42,171 bases of DNA from Armatimonadota bacterium (GCA_023392285.1 JAEVZK010000056.1:1-42171), one strand, 5' to 3'. Positions 7,108 through 15,265 are shown, counted from the stretch's first letter. Notes: generated by a model from the letters alone, not told the origin. Numbers and translations: made by a program.

Positions 7108-8463
7108 ATGGATTTAGCCCTCCATTTACCGCTTGCGGCGTTGAACTTTGCGACGCTGCCCGAACAAGTCGTAAATGGCCTCCTTTTGGGGGCCATTTAC
7201 GCGCTTATCGCGCTTGGTTACACCATGGTTTATGGTGTTCTGAAGCTGATCAACTTCGCCCACGGCGAGGTTTACATGCTCGGCGCGTATGTGTCCCTTT
7301 TCGTTTCTTATTTTATGGGTTTCACGCCTGCCGCGATGGCTGGCAACTCGCCGGGTGGAATCATCGGCCCTGGACCATTGCAAACCCTGAGCATTATCTT
7401 GCTGGCTCTGGGCATCGTGCTGGCCCTCGCCTCCTTTGCCTTCAAGACTCGGGTGCAGCTTCTGCGGCTGAGTGGAGCCTTTCTCCTGATTCTTGGCGTT
7501 CTTGGCTTGCTGATCGCCAAGTTTGAGCCGCTCGCCATCAATCTGGTGGTCATGCTGTTCGCCAGCATGATCGTCTGCGCCCTCGTCGGCGTGATTATCG
7601 AGCGTTTTGCCTATCGCCCGATGCGGAGCCACTCCCGAATCGCTTCCCTTATTACGGCGATCGGAATCTCGCTTTTCTTGCAAAATGGCGGCGCGCTCTT
7701 CCTGCCCAACAGCCCTCCTCCAAGTATCTCCGAGAAGGTTAACCCGATCCGATCGAGCATCACGGCCTATATCGTTCCGCCTCCGAAAGCCATTTCGGAG
7801 CAAGTTGCGGCCACAAAGCCGGAGTACGACGCCGCCAAGCAGGCTTTTGACGATTATCTCAATCGAACGCACGAGTCCCAATTCAATCTGTCCGCGGAAG
7901 GAAAGCCCTTGCGTGAGCGATTCAACACTGCCGAAAAGGCTTACAACGATGCCGAGCGCAAAGCGGCCTCCGCTGGCGTCAGCATTACCTTCCAGTGGAG
8001 TCGAATCATCATGTTCGTGGCGGTGCTGCTCCTGATGGCCGGCCTGACGTATCTGGTGCTCTACACACCAAGCGGCCGTGCCATGCGTGCGGTTAGTCAC
8101 GACTTCGACTCTGCCTCCTTGATGGGGATCGACGTGAACCGAATCGTCACCTTCACCTTCATCCTTGGCTCTTCTCTTGCCGGAGCAGGAGCGATGATGA
8201 CCGCGACCTTCCTGGGAACTCCGCTCACCACGTTTTACGGCTTGCTCCCCGGTGTGAAGGCTTTTGTGGCCGCCGTACTTGGCGGAATCGGCAACATTCC
8301 GGGCGCAGTGGTCGGCGGATTGCTGATGGGTCTCGCTGAGAATATCGTCGTGTGGGCGGGTTACAGCGACTACAAGGACTCGATTGCGTTTGTGATCTTG
8401 ATTGCCGTTCTTATGTTTAGGCCCGGTGGCATCCTCGGCTCCTCCAAGGTGGAGAAAGTCTGA
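7108..8463 (+). CDS. livH: Branched-chain amino-acid ABC permease LivH, enlarged
   Basis: The 451-residue membrane protein is of the LivH family: QVVNGLLLGAIYALIALGYTM and VLKLINFAHGEVYMLGAY (residues 20-61) are the family's N-terminal signature, and the C-terminal part carries the usual permease core ending FRPGGILG. It is about 150 residues longer than typical LivH. One insertion (about 72-140) adds extra hydrophobic helices; a second (about 205-292) is hydrophilic and rich in Ala, Lys, Glu and Tyr, probably helical or coiled-coil and outside the bilayer. The ATG at 7108 lies 3 nt after the livK stop. It forms the membrane channel with LivM. Confidence 0.92.
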   Translation: MDLALHLPLAALNFATLPEQVVNGLLLGAIYALIALGYTMVYGVLKLINFAHGEVYMLGAYVSLFVSYFMGFTPAAMAGNSPGGIIGPGPLQTLSIILLALGIVLALASFAFKTRVQLLRLSGAFLLILGVLGLLIAKFEPLAINLVVMLFASMIVCALVGVIIERFAYRPMRSHSRIASLITAIGISLFLQNGGALFLPNSPPPSISEKVNPIRSSITAYIVPPPKAISEQVAATKPEYDAAKQAFDDYLNRTHESQFNLSAEGKPLRERFNTAEKAYNDAERKAASAGVSITFQWSRIIMFVAVLLLMAGLTYLVLYTPSGRAMRAVSHDFDSASLMGIDVNRIVTFTFILGSSLAGAGAMMTATFLGTPLTTFYGLLPGVKAFVAAVLGGIGNIPGAVVGGLLMGLAENIVVWAGYSDYKDSIAFVILIAVLMFRPGGILGSSKVEKV

Positions 8464-10007
8464 TGTTCTGGGGCAAGAGACTTCTTTCCGTTGCGATCGG
8501 CCTTGGGTTCTGCTTCCTGATCGACTGGCTCGCCTCGCATCTGCTCGACGATTACAGCCAGCGCTTGATCGTTCTCGCAGGACTATATGTGACTCTTTCG
8601 GTCAGCTTGAACCTGATCAACGGCATCACGGGCCAGTTCTCAATCGGGCACGCGGCCTTCTATCAAATCGGCGCGTACTTTGCTGGCTACATCACCACAT
8701 CGTTCTTCTCAAAACAGCAGGATTTGGCACCACCCTCGATGTACGTTGCTGTTGCGGGCGTTGTGCTGCTGGTATTTGGGGCGCTGACCATGTTCTCGCC
8801 AGAGCTCAAATCGCCCGTTCTCTGTCGGGTCAGCAACGCCTTAATCGCGCTAGCCGCGATACTGTTGATCTTCGACATGGTCAAGCCAATCGGCGGCTTT
8901 ATCTATATTTTCTTCGGACTCTTAGCCGTGGCCACGTGGATGAGGTCTTCACGAGAGGGTTCAAAGGGACGAACACTTTGCGGAGTCGGCGTGCTCGCGT
9001 TCGGGCTGTTCTTCTTCTTGCTCTTTCGTTTTTGGCCCACGATGCCGCCACTCGTCTGGCTCGTCGTCGTGATGGTTCTTGGGGCCCTAGCGGCCGGGAT
9101 TGCTGGTTTCGTCGTCGGACTTCCCTCCCTCCGGCTGAAAGGCGACTATCTGGCGATCGTCACGCTCGGATTTGGTGAAATCATTCGCATCCAAGTTCAG
9201 AACACCCCCGCCGTTGGCGGCTCGTATGGCATGAACGTTTCGCCGACGATTAAGCCGATTTGGATGGTTTGGCTGCTCGCGGTGGTCTGCATTGCCGTCT
9301 CGCGGAACCTCATAAAGACTGCTCACGGGTTGCCGTTTTTAGCTGTCCGCGAGGATGAGATCGCAAGTTCGGCGATGGGTGTGAACGTGACTCGTGTGAA
9401 GGTGTCGGCGTTTGTGCTCGGCTCCGCGTTTGCGGGTGCCGCGGGCGCACTCCTCGCGCACTTCGAAGGGTTTATTACACCGACTACGTTTGCCATGGAC
9501 ACCAGCTTCATCATCCTCACGATGGTGGTTCTCGGTGGAACCGGCTCGATTACCGGATCTGCCGTCGCGGCAATCTTTCTTTCCTATCTTCCCGAGAAGC
9601 TTAGAGGCTTGAAAGATGCGTCCGGCAGCGCGCTGAGTGTTACTTCAGCGTCGGTTGTGGCCGCACTGTTGGCGGTCGTCATCGCGGTTGCCCTCATGAA
9701 GCGAGTCGAATCCCACGGGCGCGGCTTAAGTCAAGGTCGTCGAGTTTTGTTCTACATCGGATCCGTTGTGGCTGCCCTGATTGGTAAAGTCGCGATCCAA
9801 GCGGTCCTCGACCGGACGACCAAGATGGGAGGGTCGCTCATCGCCGTCGAGCAACTGCGCATGGTGATCTTCGCCGTCACCCTTGTCGTCCTGATGCTGC
9901 TTCGTCCGCAAGGCATCTTTGGCCATCACGAGTTCAGCTGGACTTGGCTAAAGAAGCTCTTTCGACTTCAGCGGCCGGATGAGCCCACGCCTGAGGTGGC
10001 AGCATGA
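8463..10007 (+). CDS. livM: Branched-chain amino-acid ABC permease LivM, enlarged
   Basis: The 514-residue permease contains the LivM hallmark LNLINGITGQFSIGHAAFY (about 50-68) and GLPSLRLKGDYLAIVTLGFGE (about 219-239), then the conserved C-terminal helices ending MLLRPQGIFG. Between the two blocks it carries about 130 extra, mostly hydrophobic residues, and another insertion lies before the last helices, so it exceeds the usual length by 100-150 residues. Its ATG overlaps the livH stop by 1 nt (TGATG). It pairs with LivH to form the channel; the paired enlargement of both permeases suggests co-evolution within this lineage. Confidence 0.92.
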   Translation: MFWGKRLLSVAIGLGFCFLIDWLASHLLDDYSQRLIVLAGLYVTLSVSLNLINGITGQFSIGHAAFYQIGAYFAGYITTSFFSKQQDLAPPSMYVAVAGVVLLVFGALTMFSPELKSPVLCRVSNALIALAAILLIFDMVKPIGGFIYIFFGLLAVATWMRSSREGSKGRTLCGVGVLAFGLFFFLLFRFWPTMPPLVWLVVVMVLGALAAGIAGFVVGLPSLRLKGDYLAIVTLGFGEIIRIQVQNTPAVGGSYGMNVSPTIKPIWMVWLLAVVCIAVSRNLIKTAHGLPFLAVREDEIASSAMGVNVTRVKVSAFVLGSAFAGAAGALLAHFEGFITPTTFAMDTSFIILTMVVLGGTGSITGSAVAAIFLSYLPEKLRGLKDASGSALSVTSASVVAALLAVVIAVALMKRVESHGRGLSQGRRVLFYIGSVVAALIGKVAIQAVLDRTTKMGGSLIAVEQLRMVIFAVTLVVLMLLRPQGIFGHHEFSWTWLKKLFRLQRPDEPTPEVAA

Positions 10008-10768
10008 GCATTCTAACGCTTAAAGACGCCACCATCCAGTTCGGCGGTCTCATCGCCGTCAACAAGGTGAACTTCACGCTCGAAAAAGGGGATGTGTTCG
10101 GCCTTATCGGTCCAAACGGAGCGGGAAAGACGACCTGCTTCAACTTGATCACTGGCGTCTATACTCCTACCAGTGGGCAGATCATTTTTAACGGAAGAGA
10201 TATCACCGGGACTCCTTCAAATAAGATTGCGAGCCTCGGCATCGCGCGGACCTTCCAAAATATTCGCCTCTTCCCCGCTCTCTCCGCCCTCGAGAATGTT
10301 GTCGTTGGTGCCTTCTTGCGGCACAATGTGGGACTTGCGAGTGCGCTCTGCTATCTCCCCGCTGCCATCAAAGAGACCGATAAGCTAAAGGAATTCTCGA
10401 TGGAAATGTTGAGGATCCTCGATCTCGACCATGTTGCGAACGTTCGCAGCGCCGACTTGGCTTACGGTATGCAGCGCCGTCTTGAGATTGCGCGCGCGAT
10501 GGCCACTCAGCCCGAGCTGCTCCTTCTCGACGAGCCTGCAGCGGGAATGAATCCAAACGAGAAGCTGGACCTCATGAAAACCGTTCGACGCCTTCGTGAG
10601 GAACACGGCAAAACCGTGCTGGTCATCGAGCACGACATGCGCTTCGTGATGAATCTGTGTGAAAAGATCTTCGTGCTCGATCACGGAGAAGAAATTTCCT
10701 ACGGCCCGCCGGATAAAGTCCGCAACGATCCGAAAGTGATCGAGGCTTACCTTGGCGAAGCGGTGTAG
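10004..10768 (+). CDS. livG: Branched-chain amino-acid ABC transporter ATPase LivG
   Basis: The 254-residue ATPase has Walker A GPNGAGKT (36-43), the Q-loop Gln85 in RTFQNIRLF, an atypical signature LAYGMQR (152-158), Walker B LLLLDE (172-177) and the switch His210. The long LivG-type segment between Q-loop and signature (about 100-150) and the C-terminus ending VIEAYLGEAV identify it as LivG. It overlaps livM by 4 nt (ATGA). The usual partner ATPase LivF is not present: the next DNA is a heptamer repeat and then a convergent gene. Either livF is elsewhere or LivG works as a homodimer. Confidence 0.94.
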   Translation: MSILTLKDATIQFGGLIAVNKVNFTLEKGDVFGLIGPNGAGKTTCFNLITGVYTPTSGQIIFNGRDITGTPSNKIASLGIARTFQNIRLFPALSALENVVVGAFLRHNVGLASALCYLPAAIKETDKLKEFSMEMLRILDLDHVANVRSADLAYGMQRRLEIARAMATQPELLLLDEPAAGMNPNEKLDLMKTVRRLREEHGKTVLVIEHDMRFVMNLCEKIFVLDHGEEISYGPPDKVRNDPKVIEAYLGEAV

Positions 10769-10773
10769 GTTGG

Positions 10774-10969
10774 GGTGAATGGTGAATAGAGAATGGAGAA
10801 TAGAGGATAGAGGATAGAGAATAGAGGATAGAGGATAGAGAATAGAGAATAGAGAATAGAGAATAGAGAATAGAGAATAGAGAATAGAGAATAGAGAATA
10901 GAGAATGGAGAATAGAGAATAGAGAATAGAGAATAGAGAATAGAGAATAGAGAATAGAGAATAGAGAAT
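10774..10969 (+). repeat. Heptanucleotide tandem array, 28 units (left arm)
   Basis: Twenty-eight uninterrupted 7-bp units, mostly AGAGAAT with AGAGGAT and GGAGAAT variants, beginning with two GGTGAAT units, start 6 bp after the livG stop. The register is perfect throughout. The plus strand is purine-rich. It faces a second array of reverse-complement type at 11030-11148. Confidence 0.95.
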
Positions 10970-11029
10970 AGAGAAATCGGCGCTAATTCACTACCGCCTG
11001 CTCTACTCGCAGTCACCTTGCCACCCACC

Positions 11030-11148
11030 ATTCACCATTAAACATTAACCATTCACCATTAACTATTCACCATTAACTATTCACCATTCACCATTCACCA
11101 CCCACCATTCACCATTCACCATTCACTATTCTCTCGCCTCTATTCTCT
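11030..11148 (-). repeat. Heptanucleotide tandem array, 17 units (right arm)
   Basis: Seventeen consecutive 7-bp units, mainly ATTCACC with ATTAACT, ATTCTCT and related variants, are the reverse complement of the GGTGAAT/AGAGAAT units of the left array. Together with 10774-10969 they form a large imperfect inverted repeat around a 60-bp unique centre. The last 40 bp lie inside the exonuclease gene and encode its final dozen residues. Confidence 0.92.
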
Positions 11149-12182
11149 TCCTCCGCAGCTTCCGCAGCCGCTTCGCTAGTGCCGGCGTCGTCCTGCTCGC
11201 CTTCCCACCGCGTCGGCAGAACGCGCGCGTCGAGGCCCTGCTCTTTGAGATACTGCACCACAACCGAGGAGTAGCCGTGCGTGACCCAGACGCATTCCGC
11301 CTCAGTTGCCGAAATCGTGTTCAGCAGCGCGGGCCAGTCGACGTGGTCGCTCAGGACAAAGCCTCGATCGACCGCGCGACGCCGACGCGCTCCGCGAATG
11401 GCCATCCAGCCGCTCATGAAAGCCGTCGAATGGTCGCCGAAACGGCGCAACCAGGGCGTGCCGTTCGCAGACGGAGGGGCCAAAATGATTGCGCGAGACC
11501 AGTCGAAGGATTTGTTCACCTCCCACACCTGCTGAGTTGGAGGTAACGGCACACCGGTTGCGCGGTAGCCGTCCGTGATCTTGCGCACCGCGCCATGCAA
11601 GAAGATCGGCCCGACCTCCGGATCGAGGCCGCTCAAGGCACGCTGAGCCTTCCCGAGCGCGTAGCCGAGCAGCAGCGAAGCCTTCCCTTGCTCCTGATTC
11701 GATCGCCACCAGTCGTGAATCTGCGAAAAGACTTCACTTTCCGGCCGCCAACGATAAATCGGCAGCCCAAAGGTCGACTCAGTAACGAACGTGTGGCACT
11801 TCACCAGCTCAAAAGGCGTGCAAGTCAGGTCCGCCTCCGTCTTATAATCCCCCGTCACCACCCCCACCTGCCCGCGATGCTCCACCCGCACCTGAGCGGA
11901 GCCGAGCACGTGACCCGCAGGGTGAAGAGACACCCTAACGCCATTGATATGTATAGCTTCACCGTACTCCACGGTATCAATTCGCATTTCGGGCCCGAGC
12001 CGCAGCCGCAGCACCCGCTCCCCCTCTTTCGAGCACAAGTACCGCTTCATACCCCACCGGGCGTGGTCCGAATGGGCATGAGTGATCACCGCCCGCTCCA
12101 CTGGCTTCCACGGATCGATGTAAAAGTCGCCGTGCGGACAGTACAGGCCGCAATCATTCAGCTTGAAGAGTTCCGCAGCCAT
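11109..12182 (-). CDS. Ligase-associated DNA exonuclease (metallo-beta-lactamase fold)
   Basis: The 357-residue protein matches the exonuclease associated with bacterial ATP-dependent DNA ligase operons (mRNA 3'-end processing factor-like, beta-CASP). The metal site is HAHSDH (His35, His37, Asp39, His40) with HPAGHVLGS (His91) and TGDYKTEAD (Asp112). SDHVDWPAL and WVTHGYSS near the C-terminus are the remaining motifs. In other genomes it sits beside a ligase and a DEXH helicase and is thought to act in DNA repair; neither partner is visible here. The C-terminal 12 residues (RGERIVNGEW end) are encoded by the heptamer array, so the repeat has probably replaced the original tail. Residues 330-345 are an acidic Ala/Glu linker. 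Confidence 0.9.
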   Translation of the reverse strand: MAAELFKLNDCGLYCPHGDFYIDPWKPVERAVITHAHSDHARWGMKRYLCSKEGERVLRLRLGPEMRIDTVEYGEAIHINGVRVSLHPAGHVLGSAQVRVEHRGQVGVVTGDYKTEADLTCTPFELVKCHTFVTESTFGLPIYRWRPESEVFSQIHDWWRSNQEQGKASLLLGYALGKAQRALSGLDPEVGPIFLHGAVRKITDGYRATGVPLPPTQQVWEVNKSFDWSRAIILAPPSANGTPWLRRFGDHSTAFMSGWMAIRGARRRRAVDRGFVLSDHVDWPALLNTISATEAECVWVTHGYSSVVVQYLKEQGLDARVLPTRWEGEQDDAGTSEAAAEAAEEENRGERIVNGEW

Positions 12183-12270
12183 GGATGATTGTCAGACGGC
12201 CAACCGCCCCTCTCTGCTCCCATTGTCGACATGACGAGGAATGATGACGGGGAATACGGTTTGTGTCCCT

Positions 12271-12423
12271 CGTCATCCCGAGTTTGAGCCGACCATCGGC
12301 TCGCCTGAGGGATCTGAGCATACTCCCATCTTGCTGTTGCGAGAGCCGGAGCTCCAGACGAGCGCTCTCGTGGTCAGGTCCCTCCGTTCCGCGCCGCAGG
12401 ACGGCGCTTCAGTCGGGATGACG
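12271..12423. repeat. Structured repeat with 11-bp inverted ends, copy 1
   Basis: The 153-bp element starts CGTCATCCCGA and ends with its exact complement TCGGGATGACG. Inside are GAGCCGA/TCGGCTC, GAGGGATCTGA/TCAGGTCCCTC (one mismatch), CGAGAGC/GCTCTCG and GCGCCG/CGGCGC, nested so that the strand can fold as a closing stem, an inner stem and three hairpins, like a cloverleaf. No protein motif is encoded. Copies 2 and 3 follow at exactly 168-bp steps. Confidence 0.88.
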
Positions 12424-12438
12424 GGGGTTTGTGTCTCT

Positions 12439-12591
12439 CGTCATCCCGAGTTTGAGCCGACCATCGGCTCAAAAGAGGGATCTGAGCATACTCTCATCTT
12501 GCTGTTGCGAGAGCCGGAGCTCCAGACGAGAGCTCTCGTGGTCAGGTCCCTCCGTTCCGCGCCGCAATGCGGCGCTTCAGTCGGGATGACG
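12439..12591. repeat. Structured repeat with 11-bp inverted ends, copy 2
   Basis: This copy is nearly identical to copy 1, with the same 11-bp ends and 153-bp length. Differences include AAAAGAGGG for CGCCTGAGGG and AATGC for GGACG in one hairpin loop, changes that lie mostly in loops. A 15-bp spacer (GGGGTTTGTGTCTCT type) joins it to copy 1. Confidence 0.88.
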
Positions 12592-12606
12592 GGGGTTTCT
12601 GTCTCG

Positions 12607-12768
12607 CGTCATCCGAGTTTGAGCCGACCAGCGGCTCGAAAGAGGGACCTGAGCGTACTCTCAGCTTGCTTTCAATATCAGTTGCAAGAGCCGGAAAGAC
12701 AACCCAGCGCTCTCATAGGCAGGTCCCTCCGCTGCGCGCCGCAGGCCGGCGCCTCAGTCGGGATGACG
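12607..12768. repeat. Structured repeat, diverged copy 3
   Basis: This 162-bp copy has a 1-nt deletion in the left end (CGTCATCCGA) but an intact right end TCGGGATGACG. The central hairpin is enlarged by about 10 bp (CTTTCAATATCAGTTGCAAG). The inner stem is now perfect: GAGGGACCTGA against AGGTCCCTC. Compensatory change in a stem suggests that structure, not coding, is maintained or was inherited from another copy. Confidence 0.8.
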
Positions 12769-12811
12769 GGTGCGGGGAATTTCTTTGCGAGGAACGACAG
12801 AGGCAAACCTC

Positions 12812-12907
12812 TTTGTCACCCGAGGAACGAGGGATCTCGCAGGGGCATCGTTTTCAAGCTTATAGCAGCTGTACAGGCAAGGTCGAAGACGAGATCGGAA
12901 TGACAAA
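12812..12907. repeat. Possible fourth, unrelated or decayed inverted repeat element
   Basis: TTTGTCA (12812-12818) and TGACAAA (12901-12907) form short inverted ends around a segment with GAGGAACGAGGGATCTCG, a motif also seen in dispersed GTCATTCCGA-type repeats of other bacteria (general knowledge). It follows the three tandem copies directly. Together these elements fill 12183-12956, where no protein-coding gene is convincing. Confidence 0.35.
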
Positions 12908-12956
12908 CGGAACGGACGCGAATCTCACGCGGGCAGAAGACGATTACAACTCTGGC

Positions 12957-13820
12957 CTAATCCTCTTCGATCTTGGTGGCTGGTGTGCCATCGAAGGCTT
13001 CAATCTTCGGATACGGTAAACGCGCGCCGATGCGGCTTTTGCGCTCGTGCTCGCCCCCAACAATCTTGCCGGTGGTTGCGTCGACGTAGATTTTGTCTTC
13101 GGGATTGGCGAACACATAAGCCGAGATGAGAAATCGGCTGCTGCCAGTGAGTTCCGGCGGTCCGCCGAAGTATTCGTTCGGGCTCAGAAATCCAAAGCCA
13201 TATGACTTGGACACTGGTGCCTCATGTTTACTCGCGAAAAACTTGTTCGCTAAGCGCTTGGCCGCTTCATCAGCAATCGACTTGGCAGCAGTCTTTAACG
13301 TGTAGTCAGCTGGCCGCCCAAACATGGTGATCTTCCCTGTCTTGCATTCATAATGGAAACCCACGGAAAGAGGCTCAAACGTAAAGCTTGCCCCTTTTGG
13401 GAAGTAGTTGAAGTAAAAGTCCTTATATATTGGCGGGATATCGGGCGATTTGAACTGCACCTCCTTCCTTGGCGGACTGTAAGTCAGCGCGTAGTCTTTG
13501 TAACCAAGCTTCTGAAGGATGGCACGAGATCGCTGCAGCAATACTTCATCAGTGAGCGGCGGCCGATGGATGTCAGCAGGATCAATTTCCGCATTATCCG
13601 AGAATGCTAGAAGTTTGCCATTGGGCAGAAACGTTGCTAGCCCCGAGTCACTCTTCATAATATAGAATGTTCGATCGTTAATCACTTGCTCTTCCGCTTT
13701 TGTCACGCGAAAGTTGGGCGCAATCATTCTCAATTCTGAAACTTTCAACTCGATGCCGTTGTAGGTTGGTTGCTGACAGAGTGCCAGGCAATATATAGCC
13801 AGTAGATAGTTTGTAATCAT
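12957..13820 (-). CDS. Secreted protein of unknown function, possibly PepSY-like
   Basis: The 287-residue product starts with a short hydrophobic signal (MITNYLLAIYCLALC). The C-terminal half contains ISAYVFANPEDKIYVDATTGKIVGGEHE (about 225-252, shown here as one block; the V-D-A-T-T-G-K-I-V-G core is the useful part), which resembles the strand-turn-strand of PepSY-type domains. An earlier YECKTGKITMFG looks like a second such turn. Its ATG overlaps the stop of the upstream C25/CHAT-like gene by 4 nt, so the two are coupled. PepSY domains often inhibit or chaperone secreted proteases, and the neighbour is protease-like, so a partner role is an attractive but unproven inference. Confidence 0.6.
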   Translation of the reverse strand: MITNYLLAIYCLALCQQPTYNGIELKVSELRMIAPNFRVTKAEEQVINDRTFYIMKSDSGLATFLPNGKLLAFSDNAEIDPADIHRPPLTDEVLLQRSRAILQKLGYKDYALTYSPPRKEVQFKSPDIPPIYKDFYFNYFPKGASFTFEPLSVGFHYECKTGKITMFGRPADYTLKTAAKSIADEAAKRLANKFFASKHEAPVSKSYGFGFLSPNEYFGGPPELTGSSRFLISAYVFANPEDKIYVDATTGKIVGGEHERKSRIGARLPYPKIEAFDGTPATKIEED

Positions 13821-15265
13821 TTTATAAATACCCAGCCTGACGGCGGGAGAGTCTTGTCGCCTGTGTAAACCTTGTTCAAGCGCATGAAGGGGTCTCCAAA
13901 GAGAGTGACTTGTGCTGCAGGGTTCATTGCCAACTTGGTTCCCACGATATCCAACGCCACATTATAATTATTGACGCATAACTCCCATGCATCTCCTACG
14001 GTTGATCCGCCGACTAACTGATCAAATAAGATTTGTTCTGAGGCTCGTAATGTTCTACCTGCCAATACTTTCTGATTCCAGCCAAGCCAAACGCGATCTG
14101 TGGTGGGCTCAGACCCTAGGTACGATGCCGCCGCGACGGGATCGGCTGTGTGGCAACCATCAAGAAAGGTGAAGTTGGGGGGCGGAACAGTGCTTTGGTT
14201 CCTGTACAAGGATGCGAAAGCGGATGTAAACAATTCGGCTTCGTGAGCACCATCCAATGCGGTTGCGCCGGTCCACACATAATCTTCATCACCCTCTGAA
14301 GATATCATGAAAGCAGAGGCACCGGCCAAATTCGCACCAGCCTTTTGAACCCCCCAATCGTTGTCAAATTGGAAAGTCGTGCTTGCGTAATTGACGGACC
14401 CAAGTGAAACTTCCGCAATAAATGCCGTTCCAACGTAGTCGACACCGAGATAGTTAATGGCAAAGACCGAGGATCGATTGTAAATTTCAGGGTTATAGGT
14501 TTTGGAAATTGTCCTCGTCACCGGATCTTCACCAAGGTTCCAGAGTCTGAGCGTAGCTTTGGCTGTGATGTAGATGGGACCATTGGGGAACTCCGTTGTG
14601 GAGAACACAAGAGCAACCGGCATGCTTTGAAGTCCTTGCCCAGTGCAGTCTTTACACGGATTGGGCGATTTTCCAGGAAAGATAAACTCAACTTTGCTGA
14701 CTTCAGCAAATTGGTATCCATCGCCAGCTTCCTGGGTTGCAATAACTATGAAATGGATCTTATTAGCGTTCGTCCCGCTAATCTTCTCTCCATCCTCGTA
14801 GCCGCCTTCGTCGCCGAACGAAAGCGTCCATCCATCTCCATCTCCACCGCCACCATCCGTCCCTCCCTCGGTGGTGCCTGTGGTAGTCCCATCGGATCCC
14901 GTCGTGGCGCCAGTGGACCCGGTGGTTAGTCCATCGCTGCCAGCAGTGATTTCACCGCCCGATGCCCCTGTGGTCGCCGCCGTCGTACCCGAAGTCAAAC
15001 CATCGGTCGACCCTGTCGTCGCGCCCGAACTGCTAGTTGTGCCTGTTCCACCCGCCGTTCCCGTAGATCCTGTCCCGCCGCCCGTCGTCGGCCATGGCGA
15101 AGCAGGCAGCAATCCCGGGAAGATCGCATTGACTTGCGTGCGCAAGATTTCCCACTCTTTTTGGGAGATTCCTTGCCTTCCAGATCGGATGGCCCGTTGA
15201 GGGGTTTGACCAACCGCAATCAACATCGCAAACAGCAACGGGAGCAAAGAAACGAACAGTTTCAT
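13817..15265 (-). CDS. Secreted C25/CHAT-like (caspase-fold) protein with Thr/Gly-rich linker
   Basis: The 482-residue protein has a signal peptide (1-20), a short helical region, and a low-complexity Gly/Thr/Ser segment (about 61-150) that acts as a flexible linker. The C-terminal domain resembles clan CD peptidases: a strand ending FTFLDGCHTADP with Cys371 in the catalytic-cysteine position, and VTLFGDPFMRL near the end, typical of gingipain-like and CHAT proteins. Where active members have a strand plus His-Gly, this one reads FMISSEGDED (Glu324), so the catalytic His may be absent. It has no ribosome binding site that I can see. The fold call rests on motif spacing only; an inactive scaffold or a relocated His are alternatives. 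Confidence 0.5.
   Translation of the reverse strand: MKLFVSLLPLLFAMLIAVGQTPQRAIRSGRQGISQKEWEILRTQVNAIFPGLLPASPWPTTGGGTGSTGTAGGTGTTSSSGATTGSTDGLTSGTTAATTGASGGEITAGSDGLTTGSTGATTGSDGTTTGTTEGGTDGGGGDGDGWTLSFGDEGGYEDGEKISGTNANKIHFIVIATQEAGDGYQFAEVSKVEFIFPGKSPNPCKDCTGQGLQSMPVALVFSTTEFPNGPIYITAKATLRLWNLGEDPVTRTISKTYNPEIYNRSSVFAINYLGVDYVGTAFIAEVSLGSVNYASTTFQFDNDWGVQKAGANLAGASAFMISSEGDEDYVWTGATALDGAHEAELFTSAFASLYRNQSTVPPPNFTFLDGCHTADPVAAASYLGSEPTTDRVWLGWNQKVLAGRTLRASEQILFDQLVGGSTVGDAWELCVNNYNVALDIVGTKLAMNPAAQVTLFGDPFMRLNKVYTGDKTLPPSGWVFIK

Noticed and set aside
7126..8100. 324-aa open frame antisense to livH
   Set aside because: Rich in Gln, Arg and His with no domain; the complementary frame is a certain permease.
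10747..11031. 94-aa FSILYSL-repeat frame across the heptamer array
   Set aside because: It is a translation of AGAGAAT units on the opposite strand; all frames of such an array are open.
12241..12903. 220-aa open frame across the 168-bp-period elements
   Set aside because: 168 is a multiple of 3, so the repeats stay open by arithmetic; the peptide has no family features, and the DNA shows nested inverted repeats instead.
14871..15200. Val/Pro-rich 109-aa frame on the plus strand
   Set aside because: It is the complement of the Gly/Thr-rich linker of the secreted C25/CHAT-like protein.
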